Notes: generated by a model not told the origin, from the letters alone. A DNA stretch of 64,000 bases from Rehmannia glutinosa (GCA_016081115.2 JABTTQ020000359.1:1-64000); one strand, 5' to 3'; positions 22,526 to 35,112 are shown, counted from the stretch's first letter. A program made the numbers and translations.

Positions 22526-23175
22526 TCACTGGGCTTGGTGGGTCTGGCAACCAGAGCCCACCATCTTTGAAATTTTTTGGTCCTTTGACCCAAAAGGAAA
22601 AGCCAAAATATGTGCCTCCAACCCATTTCCCACTTCCTTTGATATAGTACAATTCTTCACACGCCTCATCTTGTACTCACCTTTTACTAGTGTCAATTTA
22701 TTATTCACATCCACTACACCATGTCCCCTATGTGAGCAATCAGAAAAAGGGGGAATATCTTCTTGGAAAACCACCATTCCACTACCCCCACTCACACTAT
22801 GAATATTCCCTTGAAACAAGGATTTTTCTTTTCCCTTTTTTACGGCTTTCGATTTTTGAGGCCCAAGATTAGGATTAGCTGGTTCTGTGTAGGAATCTAC
22901 ACCCGCACCACGAGGTTGACCGGAAAACTCGATTGGAGCGGAGGTGCGCAACCACTGTGAGTCGTCATGAGATAATTGTTTTCGTGGTGGAGCTTTCAAC
23001 CACGTACCGTATGCCCTCTCGTCTTTACTCTCTGGGTTGTTGAATAAATCCATGCAGAATTTATCAGAGTGACCAAGCAAACCACAATAAAAGCAAAACA
23101 CGGGTAGGCGTTCATACTTAAAGTTGATCCAGACCCAGTCTCCGCCCGGCATCTTCAACTTCATACGTCATTTGA
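22526..23175 (-). pseudogene. LINE ORF1 C-terminal part with CCHC zinc knuckle
   Basis: The minus strand encodes KLKMPGGDWVWINFKYERLP, then VFCFYCGLLGHSDKFC, the CCHC knuckle (C-x2-C-x4-H-x4-C) typical of ORF1 in plant L1-type LINEs. A low-complexity linker rich in Ser, Gly and Lys and a stop at 22526 follow. ORF1 binds LINE RNA. The N-terminal DUF4283-type domain of the same protein is at 59674-60207, cut off by the LTR-element insertion at the AACAT target. Confidence 0.88.
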
Positions 23176-23190
23176 GTGGGTTTCGAACAT

Positions 23191-25627
23191 TGTAGGTCCC
23201 AGGGGTGTGAGTGTAAGGTTTAGAAGGGGGTTGAATAAACCTTACCAACTTTTCAATTTAGTCCTTTTAAATATTGAGTTAATCTTGTGGAAAGTCTTGA
23301 TGGACAACTAAGTTAGTTAATCAAGTAGAGTTAGTCACTCAACAGACTCGGAAATTTGTTGATAGAATAACTCAACTGTTTTGACTAAAGACTTAACTCG
23401 ATTGTGATTTGTTTTATTGGAAGACTTAACACCCTTGAATTTGGTTAAGTTTGTTTTAATACTTGGTTTTAGCACACAGTTGATTATCAATTGGATAGCA
23501 AATTTATCGCCAGATATAACAATAAGATGCAGAATTTAAAGTGCTGAAATGTAAATAACACAATAGGATTTTATAGAGGTTCGAAGATGGGGTAATTCTT
23601 CTACTCCTCTCTTCTCCAACTCCTGGAGGAATCCACTAAGTATTGATCAGTATACAGAGTGGTTAATGATCCGGATACAAGTATTGATCACACGGTGACT
23701 TGATCCTTTGGGACTCGGTTGGAGATGCCTTGGTCACTCGGTGGCTTCTCGACGACTCGAAGCTTCTTCACAGTATGCTTTGCTCTTCTGACCACCCACT
23801 TGCTCAAGCTTCTTGGATTTGATCACGAAGCCCTCCAAAAACTTGAGACTGGTTCGACCTTGAACCTTCCTACAATCCTCCGTGGAATGTAGACCCCTTG
23901 ATTCTTCAAAAGTTTCCTCTTCAACTGATTGAAGTTATCTTTCCTTCATAGGTGAGTGTTGGATTGATTTTTTTCGTAGTGTAGGCTTGAGGATTGATCT
24001 TGAATGACTTGAGAATGTTTTTAGGTTACTGAGTTCAAATATTTGCTTGAATGTTCGTGGTTGGGTTGTCAAGGTAACCTTTTCTCAAATAAACTCCTCG
24101 GCCTTTTATAGTGTTCTTTTGAAAATTTGCCCGTTGAAGAGATAGGCTTATTTTCAAAAGATACTTGTGGTCGTTGGCTTGTCTTGTTGATGGACAACTA
24201 AGTTAGTTAATCGAGTAGAGTTAGTCACTCACAGACTGATCGAGTGTTGATAGAATAACTGTTGTTTTGACTAAAGACTTAACTCGATTGTGATTTGTTT
24301 TTATTGGAAGACTTAACACCCTTGAATTTGGTTAAGTTTGTTTTAATACTTGGTTTTAGCACACGAGTTGATTATCAATTGGATAGCAAATTTATCAACA
24401 GATATAACAATAAGATGCAAAATTTAAAGTCTTTGAAATGTAAATAACACAATAGGATTTTATAGAGGTTCGAAGATGGGGTAATTCTTACTCCTCTCTT
24501 CTCCAACTCCTGGAGGAATCCACTAAGTATTGATTAGTATACGAGTGGTTAACATCCCGGATACAAGTATTGATCACACAGTGACTTGATCCTTTGGGAC
24601 TCGATCCGGAGATGCTTGGTCACTCACTCGGTGGCTTCTGACGACTCGGCTTCTTCACAGGCATTTTTGCTTGCTACTACTGACCCACTTGCTCAAGCTT
24701 CTTGGATTTGATCACGAAGCCCTCCAAAACTTGAGACTGGTTTGACCTTGAACCTTCCTACAATCCTCCATGGAATGTAGACCCCTTGATTCTTCAAAAG
24801 TTTCCTCTTCAACTGATTGAAGTTATCTTTCCTTCATAGGTGAGTGTTGGATTGATTTTCTTCGTAGTGTAGGCTTGAGGATTGATCTTGAATGACTTGA
24901 GAATGTTTTTAGGTTACAGTTCAAATATTTGCTTGAATGTTCGTGGTTCAGGTTGTCAAGGTAACCTTTTCTCAAATAAACTCCTCAGCCTTTTATAGTG
25001 TTCTTTTGAAAATTTGCCCGTTGAAGAGATAGGCTTATTTTCAAAAGACACTTGTGGTCGTTGGCTTGTCTTGTTGCAGTCCTTGGAATTTACGTTTCCT
25101 CGTATGAACGATTCTTGACTTTTCGAGTTCGACATGGTGCATAGCTTCCCATTGGTTTATTCCTTTTGCACGCTTCGAACTGAGCACTTCAAGAAAGGTA
25201 GTAGGGAGGTATTACTTGTTTAAGTAATTCTCTTGATTTACGCAGGCAACGGATCTCTTTCGATTATCTCGACTTGACCGCATTTTCTTGCCTTCCCATG
25301 TGACTTAGATTGACTTCCAATCATTGGATGACTCTTCCGTCACTTCAACTTGAGACTTGGCTATCTTGAGTTGACTTGACCGATACTTTCTTGAGCCGCA
25401 TCTTGATCGAGTTCCGTCTTTTTTCTTTGCTTTGCCATACTCAGTGCCTCGCAATGAGTTTTCCTTACGGTCTCGGTTGTCTTCTTGCATGCTTAGGCAT
25501 AGCCGGCTTAACTCGATTCGACCAACCCTATCTATTACAATGCGGTTTACAAGAAAAATGGGGTGCCAACATCCTATTCTAAGTTTTACATGGCATTCAT
25601 CAAAATCTACAAAATAATTTCCCAACA
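23191..25627 (-). repeat. 3' LTR of the array (2,437 bp, internally duplicated)
   Basis: Its ends are TGTAGGTCCC and TTTCCCAACA on the plus strand (TG...CA on the minus strand). It is ~880 bp longer than the other two LTRs because an 890-bp segment is repeated in tandem. By eye it is also more divergent from the other two than they are from each other. Confidence 0.92.
23297..25076 (+). repeat. 890-bp tandem duplication within the 3' LTR
   Basis: Unit 1 (about 23297-24186) and unit 2 (about 24187-25076) both run from TTGATGGACAACTAAGTTAG to GTCGTTGGCTTGTCTTG. They differ mainly by short indels, for example at 23340 and 24230. The other LTRs of the array carry a single copy. Confidence 0.9.
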
Positions 25628-25640
25628 ATTTCCCCTTTTT
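25628..25640 (-). other. Polypurine tract of unit B
   Basis: AAAAAGGGGAAAT on the minus strand abuts the LTR start TGTTGGGAAATT. It primes plus-strand DNA synthesis in LTR retrotransposons. Confidence 0.85.
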
Positions 25641-25914
25641 GATGATGCCAAAACTTAAAACATCCATACAATTATTTAAAAGCAAAGATACATATGAGAC
25701 AAATTTAGAACCACGAGAATGTATGTTTAGAATCGATCTTTTATTGATCATAACATCCTTGTTCTTTACATAGTTTTACAGAGTGTATCGAGCTTAAGTC
25801 CAAAAAATGTATCGAGCTTAAACGGAGCTTAGACTAACCATGTTGTTCTATATCTACTCACGTCTTAAATTGCATAATTTTATTCAATGTCTGGAAGACT
25901 TACATAAAGTGTAT

Positions 25915-27611
25915 TGATGGCTCAAAAGCTACTCTAGAAAACCATAGGCAAGTGCACCTATCGTTTTGTAGTATAGATTATTGAGTACCGAGTGTCATTC
26001 CCACGAGGATTATAAGTTCTAATAATTACCGTCTTTTTGTTATTTAATCTAGCAATTTTCAGAGTTTTGTTTGTTTAATGAAAATGAAAAATAGAGAATT
26101 TTAAAATAATTGCAACTTACAAAAGATCAAATAAAAATAGATTGTAGAATTAAGAAATCAAGAGCTAGAAATGTGTTTGAATGTAAATCCCTCTAGAATG
26201 TTTTTGTGATTTAACAAGATAAAAATACAACCATAATCCCTTAGCAAAAACCAACCTCTTTTAGTAAAATCTCATGTTTCATGGACCGTAGAAATTCGAT
26301 TTAAGTTAAACCTCTATCGAGCACGAATAACTTCTAATCTCAAGTTGATTAATCGAAATCTCTTTCTAGTTAAAACCCCAAGACAAAGATTATAACGATT
26401 TGTGAATTCCCATATTAGGTTTGACCCTAATCCGGAAGATTTATGTCGCCCTATATCTAGGATTGCATGCAACTCTTTTCACTTATATAGGTTCTATTTC
26501 ACCATGAATCTCGATTTCCGGATGAAAAATAAACTTCAAATCAATATTGCGCATATACCAATTTGAATGAATAAAGCATAATATAAGTGAATCACACAAA
26601 ACATGAAGATTTTATTAAAAACATACAAACCTTATTCACAAATTCATTCTAGAGTTCATTACATTCAAACACTAGAAATTTAGCTACACATGGCTTTGTC
26701 AAAAGAGTATACTACACAAGAAGATATGAATAAAATGAACATGGTGTACTTAGCTCTTATTCAAGACCAATACAAGACTTCCTCCTTGGTTGATTGCAAT
26801 GATGTTGAGCTCCAAGCCTTCTCCTCTATTGCTCTTCAACTTCCAATTCTACCTCTCTTTTATCCTCTCAATGTATTTTTCTTTGAAACTTAGAATATAC
26901 AATTAATCTCTCTATCAATGAATACTACATGAATTATATATCTTTCCCAACTCAAACTCTTGGCTTTTATAGGTACCATCTTTGTGAAAGAACACATCAA
27001 TAATGCTAACAAATGCTCCACTTCCATGGTTGTTGGTTGAATCATTGTGTGCACATTCATGGTTGAGTTGGTTGAATCATTGTGTCCAAATGACAATTGA
27101 GGGAATAATAGAGTTTGGTGCATCAAAATGAGGTGTAAAGGAAAGTCTCCATAATTTCCGCCAAAGAAAAACCAAGCCGGGACGAAAAGCACGCCGTGCT
27201 TTCAAAGCACGGCCAGGCCGTGTTCGCGGATTTTTTCCGAACACGGCCGTGCTTCAAAAAGCACGGCCTGGCCGTGTTTGGTACGTTTTGGCGAAAATTT
27301 GCTCGGTTTTGGCTCCTCAAAAGCACGGTCGTGTTTAAAAACACACCCCTGCGTGTTTGTGAAAAAGGCCCAAATGACGCATTTAGCTTGGGATTTTGAG
27401 TGTTTTGCATCAAAAAACCCCGGGTATGTTTTGACATGAAACCATGGCCCAAAATTCACCAAAAAGCGACTCCAAATCATCAATCTACATCAATAAAAGC
27501 ACCTCGGAGTAATGTGAACTATGTACAATCAAAAATTTATGAAACTAACAATAAAATAACTCAAATCATACTTAAATATACACAAAAAACATGTATAAAA
27601 AGACCTTATCA
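25915..27611. mobile_element. Solo LTR (1,697 bp) nested in unit B, TSD TGTAT
   Basis: It starts TGATGGCTCAAAAG and ends GACCTTATCA. Perfect 5-bp copies of TGTAT lie outside (25910-25914 and 27612-27616). Removing it restores the alignment with unit A around 47270. The early part (GCAAGTGCACCTATCG, then TTCCCACGAGGATT) is of a kind common in plant Ty3/gypsy Tat-type LTRs. The part at 27185-27350 holds GC-rich palindromes such as GCACGGCC. No internal region or second LTR is present. Confidence 0.88.
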
Positions 27612-28970
27612 TGTATTTACATAGTAAAATACATGAAGGGGTGGACAAAGAACACTTCATCTCCTTCACGCTCCTTCTTTTATCTTCTTCTTGACTCATC
27701 ATCTTGACCTTTTCCTTTTCTTCTCATCTTGATTGCCTTCTTTTTCTCATACGCCTAAAGGGCAGCTTCATCTCTTCTTAGTCTTTCTTGTCTTTCCTCC
27801 CATAGCTGAGTTTGTCTTTTATTTTTTCTTCAATTCTCTTCACATACTCAAAGCATTGTTCTTAGCCACTTGCATTGGCTACTTCGTCAAATCCGGCCCA
27901 ATAGATCCCTCCTTTCTTGCCGGATCTATGTACTCAATGTTTTTAGGCGAGTTCCCAGTCCGAAACCTCTTCCTCCACCACTTGTTTCTTCATCCGCCTT
28001 TGGGCGTGTATTATCTTGGGGCCTTCTTTTTCCCGGTGAGTGACTATCGAGTGACCAGAGAGAGGACCGGTGGTTTCTTTGCTGTCGGCTTCTTCACATA
28101 GTGTGAGACCTTTTTCCGGTACAAATCCTAGAGCTTGAGCCATGGACATGTTTGCGAAGTAACCTTCGAGATGCGAGCGTCTTAAATTCATCACAGATCT
28201 TGGCTCGATTCCGACATCCGAAATGGCATAGGTGTGTCTCGCCTCATTGGAATGCCTCCATGTTGTTTCGAATATCCATAACTCGAGCATTCATTCTTCC
28301 TTCCACTTCATCCATCCCTCGCTTCAATGTCTTTCTCTTTTCGACCATTGGTGCAGAGTGTTGGAGTGGCGAGTCATTGGGAGTTTCTTTGATAATATCA
28401 CGTGTGTGACAAGACCTTGTTGGGGGTTTTGCAATCATCAAGGTCACATCTTTCGAGCCTTCCCCCTCACGAGACTTCCCTTTCTTTTCTCTTATTCGCA
28501 TGTTTGTCTTTCCCTTCATGCTTCCTGCTTCCTCCTTCTCGACGAGATCCCTTCGCCTTTAGGTATTCCTCTTCCCCTTTTTGGCATCATCAAATGAGAG
28601 AGGAACCCCTGGAAACAAGCTAGCAAGCAAGAAGTCGAAGTCTGGCGATAGTTGAGTTCTCGCTTTCGAATCTGCAGCGAGTAAGTGCGCACGAAACTCG
28701 GAGCGAGTGGCGTTGGATTCACCTGCTACCAACTTCATCTCGGCCATGAGGAGACCGAATTTTCGATCCATATTCTCTTCCACACGCAGAGCTCGTTTTA
28801 TTATGTTCACGCAGCAGTTTTATCTCGTAGTATGAGATTCATGCATTTGTTCAATGTGTTCTTGCAATTTTGTCTTTGCATCGCATTCTCATTTCGCGGA
28901 CCAACAACTTGTTAAACAAAGTTCAAATATCGAGCTTGTTCCACACGCATTGTTTTTTCTTGTTGCCTTT

Positions 28971-30445
28971 GTAAGTCTAAGCGACTACGATAATCTAGAG
29001 GGGGTGAATAGATTATCTCCATCTTTTCGATTTCGCCCTCTTTTTATAATCGAATGCTCAAACAAAATAATAAAGGTGCGGAATGTAAACAACACACGTC
29101 GATTTAAAGAGGTTCAACCCACCTAGGGCCTAATCTCTACCACCCCAAAGATATCAGGGATGGATTTCAAAAAGAAAAAGAATTTTATTAATTACCAAAA
29201 TTAATACAAATTCAACTTACAACACCTTGAAGAGCACCACACTCTACTTCAACACCACCTTTGAGATTACCACAATCTCACTTGAAGATTACCACAATCT
29301 CCAACGGCACCTTGTGAAGATTACCACAATCTTCAACCTTGAAGAACTCAAAATTCTTCAACACCTCAACAAGAAGATTACCACAATCTTCTCACACCTA
29401 ACACCTAGATCACCCAAGTGTGTTCTTACCACAAGAACACTCACAAGGATATCTTGTGTTGAATGATAACCCAAAAATTCAAGATTACAACTCGATAATG
29501 AATTATACAATTGAGGTGTAATCAAGAATAGCCTAGACCTCAAGGATGTGAAAGTGAATAGCTAGGCAAATTACAACAAGAAATAAGACAAATGTAAGAA
29601 CAAGTGTATTCTTGAGTGTATCTTGTTGTGTTGTAATTTTCTCTCTTATTATGTTGCTTCAATTCTTCCTCTATTTATAGAAGATGTCTTGTACATGATA
29701 GGCTCCTCTTGGGGACATGAATTGTAAAAAATTGCAAGACAATTGAAGAAAAGAGCTGTTAGAAATCAATCCCACAAATTAAGGAGAAGATGTCTCACTT
29801 GACAACGGTTACATTTTTTTTGTCAAACTTAAGGGCGACCGGTCACGCACAAATAGACGTTTGAAAATGAGAATACATATTTACACGCAGGCGACCGGTC
29901 GACGTAGGGTTCGACCGGTCGTCCCTTACTTCAACCGGTCGCACAACTTCAAAAAACGAAGGGCAAATGTTCTGCTTTCAATTTTTGCTTTCTGTGCACG
30001 GCCGCCCGAGGGGTCGACTGGCGACGCACTGCCGGTTGCCCTATAGGGCGACGGTTGCCTGACCATTTTCTCGCAAACATGAAGTTTTTTGTTTTCCTCA
30101 ACTTCAGTGCACGGGTTGCCCTATACGGCGAGGTTGACCTCAAAACAAAAGTGTTATCCAATTTTATATCGAAAATAAACTTCAAGAAATACTCGAAAAA
30201 TAGTGAAAATATTTTAGATCGATCGGGAGTATTAGGACAACAATTAGAAACATTGTTTTGAAGTATAAACATAAAATCATTAGAAGTGTTTTCCAATTTT
30301 ATCCGAAATAAAACTTGAAGAAAAATACTCAGGAAAATATTAAAACCATTTTAAATCATTTAGGAGTATTTGGACAACCTTTAAAAACATTGTTTTGGTG
30401 TAAAATCAAAATCATCAAAATCATGATAAAACCATTTATCAAACA
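28971..30445 (-). repeat. 3' LTR of element C (1,475 bp)
   Basis: It runs from TGTAAGTC to ATCAAACA on the plus strand. It holds an array of GAAGATT-ACCAC-AATCTTC inverted units (29255-29395) and, at 29830-30140, GC-rich ACCGGTCG palindromes. The second block is missing from the other LTR. Confidence 0.9.
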
Positions 30446-30458
30446 ATCTCCCCTTTTT
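30446..30458 (-). other. Polypurine tract of element C
   Basis: AAAAAGGGGAGAT on the minus strand, next to the LTR start TGTTTGATAAATGG. Confidence 0.8.
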
Positions 30459-31949
30459 GATGATTACAAACCAAAATAATTTTAACGAGGTCGATTTTGA
30501 AAACAAAACAATTCTTACCGGTTAAAGGAACTATCCGTTGTGAGCGACAACATTCCATGCAATAAAAACACAAGGATGGGAGTAGAGATATTCAAACACA
30601 TATAGCAAATGCTCCCCTATCAACATGCACAACAAGAGTTATATAGAAGCAACTTAAACATAAGCTAAAATATTAGCTTTTCGATATTGAGCTTAAGTAT
30701 CAATAACTTAAAAGCTCCCCTGTCAAAGATACATCATTAGAACCGTATATAAGTCCATACTATAACCAAAGGACCATGATTCATACATAACCATAATGCA
30801 CCAAGTGGACTAAATATGATCCACAACTTATGGCTTTATGAAGCCATAACTTATAGCTTCTTTTCGTTAAGCTTATCTTAGCTTTTATGAGCTAATGAGC
30901 TTATAACCTGTTTCTCCCCTTTGGAATCATCAAAAAGAATGTTAGCACGATAAATACATCATATATTCTTATCAAAGTGAGCAAGTAAACCGATGTATCG
31001 AGCCATTTGAACATTGAAGCTTTTAAACCACATAGAAGAGTCGAATCATACGACTTGTAGAAGCTTATGAAAAATCATTTGATTTGCAAAAACATGATCT
31101 CTATAAATATATGAGACTTTTGAAATCGAGTGAGTCATGTAGGTGATGAATTTTTCATTGAAACGTTTTATCGAACACTTGGTGGGCGTCAAAAATAGAA
31201 AAAGTTATATATAGCCCTTGTAAATGATATCGAGGCCACGTTTTTCATCACCAAATACAATTTAACAAATATCATTCATCAACAATCAATAAGCTCATCA
31301 CAAACATATATGAATTACATCAAGAAAAATACATATAAGCCACAAACTCGGGGTTCAACCCATTTGAGCTAAAGATAGTGAAATTCTTACCATTCAATCG
31401 GTAAAGACGAGCAATGATGATGATAGTCGAGCTAGATAATCCCCAAAATATATAATTCATGCATCAAAAACTCATTTGAAGTGAATTGTGTGTGAAATTT
31501 GCAAAGGGGACGAAAAATGGCCAAAATGTGTCAAAGTGACGAATCTTCAAGACAGAACCATTTTAATCCAAATTATAGCCTAGGGCGAGTCGGCCGACGT
31601 TGAGGGCGTAGGTTGCCCTCAACCCTTTCCCATTTCACTGCGTCAGTTTTTTCCAAAATCCGAATTTTCAACCAAAAATCCGATTTTTCGCCCCTAAGTT
31701 TTAAAATCGTGCAAAATGCAAACGTAGACCTCATTCAATAAACATTATGTCATAATCAAGCTCGAAATGAGGTAAAATACTCGGCGATTAACGATCAAAA
31801 AGTCCACGAGTTATCCTTGAGATTTTAATTAAACACATCTCAAGTTTTTATTAAAAACGCAATCCCTTAGAAAAAATTTGAATCTCAATATGTTTAGTTC
31901 GATTATGACGAACCATATTTTCATAAATTGTAAACACCGAACTTGTTAT

Positions 31950-32840
31950 CCCGAAAAAATAAGAACGTTTTAATACTTTGGATATACAAGTCATAAGAAG
32001 AAGTGCCTTTCAAATATTTGAAAATTTCTTTTAACGGCACTTTAATGAGATTCGTTGGGATATTTTTTAAGTTGAGCATATAGACATAAGGCATATGGAA
32101 TGTCGAGTCTATAGGAATAATACAAGAAAACATACCTCGAATTTATTTGTCAACCGACATGCCTTTCTCAACCTTTGTCAATCTTTTCATTGGTAGTCAT
32201 AGAGGTTGAGATGATTCTTCCTTCTTCAATGCCTAACTCCTTCAAGAGTTCTTTTGAAGTATAAGCATCTAGTTGGCATTGAATAATTTGAAGTCAAGCA
32301 AGAAATTGAGCTCCCCCTTCATGCTCATTTCAAGTACACCTTGCATCAACTTGGAGAAATATCTTGCACAAATATTCATTAGTAGTACCAAAAATATTCT
32401 CATAAATATGCACAAGTAAACAATCTTGCCCTTTTTCAAAAACAAAGAGAGTAGTATCAACTTTACCTCTTGTAAAATCATTTAGCAAAAATATCTAAGT
32501 CTATCATACCATACATGGGGTACTTGTTTGAAACCATACAAGGCCTTTTATAAAGATCATTTGGCCTAGAAAAATTTAAACCCCGGAGGTTGTTTTACAT
32601 AGACTCTTACTAGAATAAAGCCATTTAGAAAATAGGATTAAACATCCAATTGGTAAAGCTTGAAATTTTCTTAAAACAAGAATGGGCAAGTAAAATGCAA
32701 ATAGCTACTAAATGTGCTATGAGTGCAAATGTTACATCAAAATCAATTACCTTCTTCTTGAAAATACCTTCGAGCTACTAACCTCGCCTTAGTTCGACCA
32801 ATGTTGCCTTGGTCATCGAGTTTGTTAGGAATACCTTTTT
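31950..32840 (-). pseudogene. RT/RNase H remnants of element C
   Basis: Minus-strand pieces read RTKARLVAR near 32790, FSKLMQGVLEMSMKGELNF near 32350-32300 (downstream of the lost YVDD box) and FKYLKGTSSYDLYIQS near 32020-31970, the copia RT end and the RNase H start. Stops and indels separate them. The neighbouring 30460-31950 and 32850-33650 hold no further recognisable domain. Confidence 0.7.
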
Positions 32841-33672
32841 TTTCTTCTTCATCACTATCATCATAGGGCATCCAATTGATCTAAGGTGTTCATAATAGAA
32901 CATTTACATCCAAATATTTGGAGTACTTCATTTCTCATCTACACAACTTAACAAACTCATTAACGGCATCGCTTATATAAGTAAGAAAAAATAGCCCAAG
33001 TGTAAAAACATGCCTCAATCACAAAATATCTTGCATAAGAGCATAGTAGACATAGACACTATATAGACCATGAAGCAAGAAACACATACTATGCATTTAG
33101 AATATCATCAAGAGTCTAATAAATCATGCAAGTTCAAATAAGCTTAAGAAATCTATAAAAGGTCTCTTTTGAATTTAGAAAATCCTCTTAATGGCACTTG
33201 TATGAAATACTATGAAAAACAAGCACATAGGCACATGGCAATACATATATCGAGTCTATAAGAGTAAGAAAAACACAAGTAAACGTACCTCGATAATTAA
33301 TGCATTTCTTGACAAATAATGACGTAAATGGCCATTTGTGAAAATATGTAAATCCTACACAATTCTTAAAACAAATCTAGCACAAATCATAATGATAAAA
33401 GTGTAGGCTAAGAGATATCACAAGTAAGCTCATGCCATAAAAATCTATAAAAGATGATAACACACTTTAGTCTACAAAAATGCACAAGAGTTTTAAAAAC
33501 ATCATATAAGGTCTTTTTTTCAAAAATATTTTAAAAGCACAAGTATATATTGAAGACCTTAATTAAAAATAAATATTTGAAAACTCATTTTGCAATTAAG
33601 ACACAAATAAAAGCATGCATAAAAACAAAATAAAATGCATATTTAAATAGAGAGATACGGGTTACCAATTAC

Positions 33673-33870
33673 GCCATTTCCATGGGTTGTGTCGTTCCCA
33701 TTGTTGATGATATCTTCCCCTTGAGAAGTCACTTTGTTGATGATGACTTCTTTGATTGCTCCATTTCCAAGGTTTGTTGCTTTCCCATTGTTGAAAGTCT
33801 CTTCTTCTTTGAAAATCATCTTGTTGATGATGTCTTTGCCATTTCAAGGATTGTGTTCTTCCCATTTTTG
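33673..33870 (-). repeat. Coding minisatellite in element C
   Basis: About 2.3 units of 77-88 bp (33673-33760, 33761-33837, 33838-33870). On the minus strand they encode repeats with WKW, HHQQ(D/S)DF, RR/RG and QQWE. The array lies between the gag zinc knuckle and pol. Confidence 0.75.
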
Positions 33871-34099
33871 ATTATATCCTTTTCTTGAAATTGGCTTTGT
33901 CGAAAATAGTTTCTCCTTCTTTGATCAAATGAAACGGTCATTTGATGTTTTCTTGGCGGTATAAATTTTCTTCGATCATTATTTCACGGGTACCTAATAT
34001 GACATTGTTTTGTGGTACCTCATGTGTTTTGGGTCCTTTGGGATTAGTCTTGAGACTTTTAGGTCTCCAACAATAATTAGAGCTATTTCTAGCCCGACA

Positions 34100-35104
34100 A
34101 GTATTTACCGTATGACCCTTTTTACCGTAATAAAAGCATGTAATAATTCTAGGAGCATAATGACCAACGTCTTCTTAGAGACTTGATTCTTTTTCATGTG
34201 ATTGACACCCTTAGGCTTATGATCAAGTTCTAGTTTGAATTATCACAACAATATTGGTTATTCTATCGGTACTCAAGTTGGATTTAGATAAATCATTTTT
34301 CAAGCAATTTATATCCTCAACAAGAGTACTATTTTCTTTCTCAAGGTTTCTAACCTTGTCAAGAGTGGTGGTGTGAGCACATGATAGTGATTCATAGGAA
34401 GTAAATAAACCATCCTTATCATTTTTCAAAACAATGAATTCCTTTTTCAAATTTTTGTATTTAACAAGTAAGTTTTGGAATTCATCTTGTAGCTCATCAT
34501 AATCATTTTGTAAATCGCTATATTCATTTTGCAATTCATGGTCATAAGTAGAGGGTTTAGAACTTACCTCGTTTTCTTCTTCGATGCCAATGAGGCATTG
34601 TTCAACTTGTTCATCATGGGAGGTTGTAGAAGGCTTATCCCATGTTGTTGGATTTGATGTTGTATCCATTTGTGAAGTAGATGCTTTTGAGTTGCTCTTT
34701 TCATTTGCATATACTTCATAGATGGCTTCTAATTTTTGCCATACTTCATGTGCCGATTTTATTCCTACAATATGTTCATATTCCAATTTAGTAAATGAAC
34801 AATACAAAATATTGAGAGCTTTACCGTTTAAGGAGATGATTTTTTTCTTCTTCATCATTGAGTTTTTGAAGCCTTTTGAGGTGTGTGGTGTATCTTTCAT
34901 CGGAATGGATTCTCCGTTTATGACGGTGTTCCAAATGTCGAACCCGCAACCTTGTAAGTAGCAATCCATTCTTTCTTTCCAAAATATAAAATTTTTGGAA
35001 TCAAACCGAGGTGGCTTGGTGGTGGAGGTGCTTAGGAAAAATGAGCTTCGTTCAGTAGCCGACGATCGTTTCTCTTTACTCGCGATGTGAAAAGAGCTTG
35101 CCAA
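34100..35104 (-). pseudogene. gag of element C
   Basis: From ATG 35104 the frame is open for 293 codons. It has the plant copia gag features KPPRFDSKNFIFWKERMDCY (~32-51) and SAHEVWQKLEAIYEVY, then an acidic coiled-coil-like stretch (ELQNEYSDLQNDYDELQDEF, LEKENSTLVEDINCLKNDL). The zinc knuckle near 34145-34110 is in another frame and has one cysteine changed (CFYYGKKGHTVNTC). The start is 9 bp after the primer-binding site region, closer than usual. Confidence 0.85.
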
Positions 35105-35112
35105 AGAGTTTG

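Larger units (their letters stand above)
22079..23190 (-). mobile_element. L1-type LINE, 3' portion
   Basis: Downstream half of a LINE whose 5' half lies at 59674-60423. The 36.5-kb LTR-element array inserted in ORF1 separates the two halves. It holds the ORF1 C-terminus, the first ~30 codons of an ORF2 endonuclease and a short 3' region. Most of ORF2 (endonuclease and RT, normally >3 kb) is absent. There is no clear poly(A) tail next to the duplicated flank, only ATATATATTTTATAT. Confidence 0.85.

Noticed and set aside
29255..29395. CRISPR-like repeated short units
   Set aside because: Spacing is irregular, the units lie in a retrotransposon LTR and there are no cas genes. This is plant DNA.
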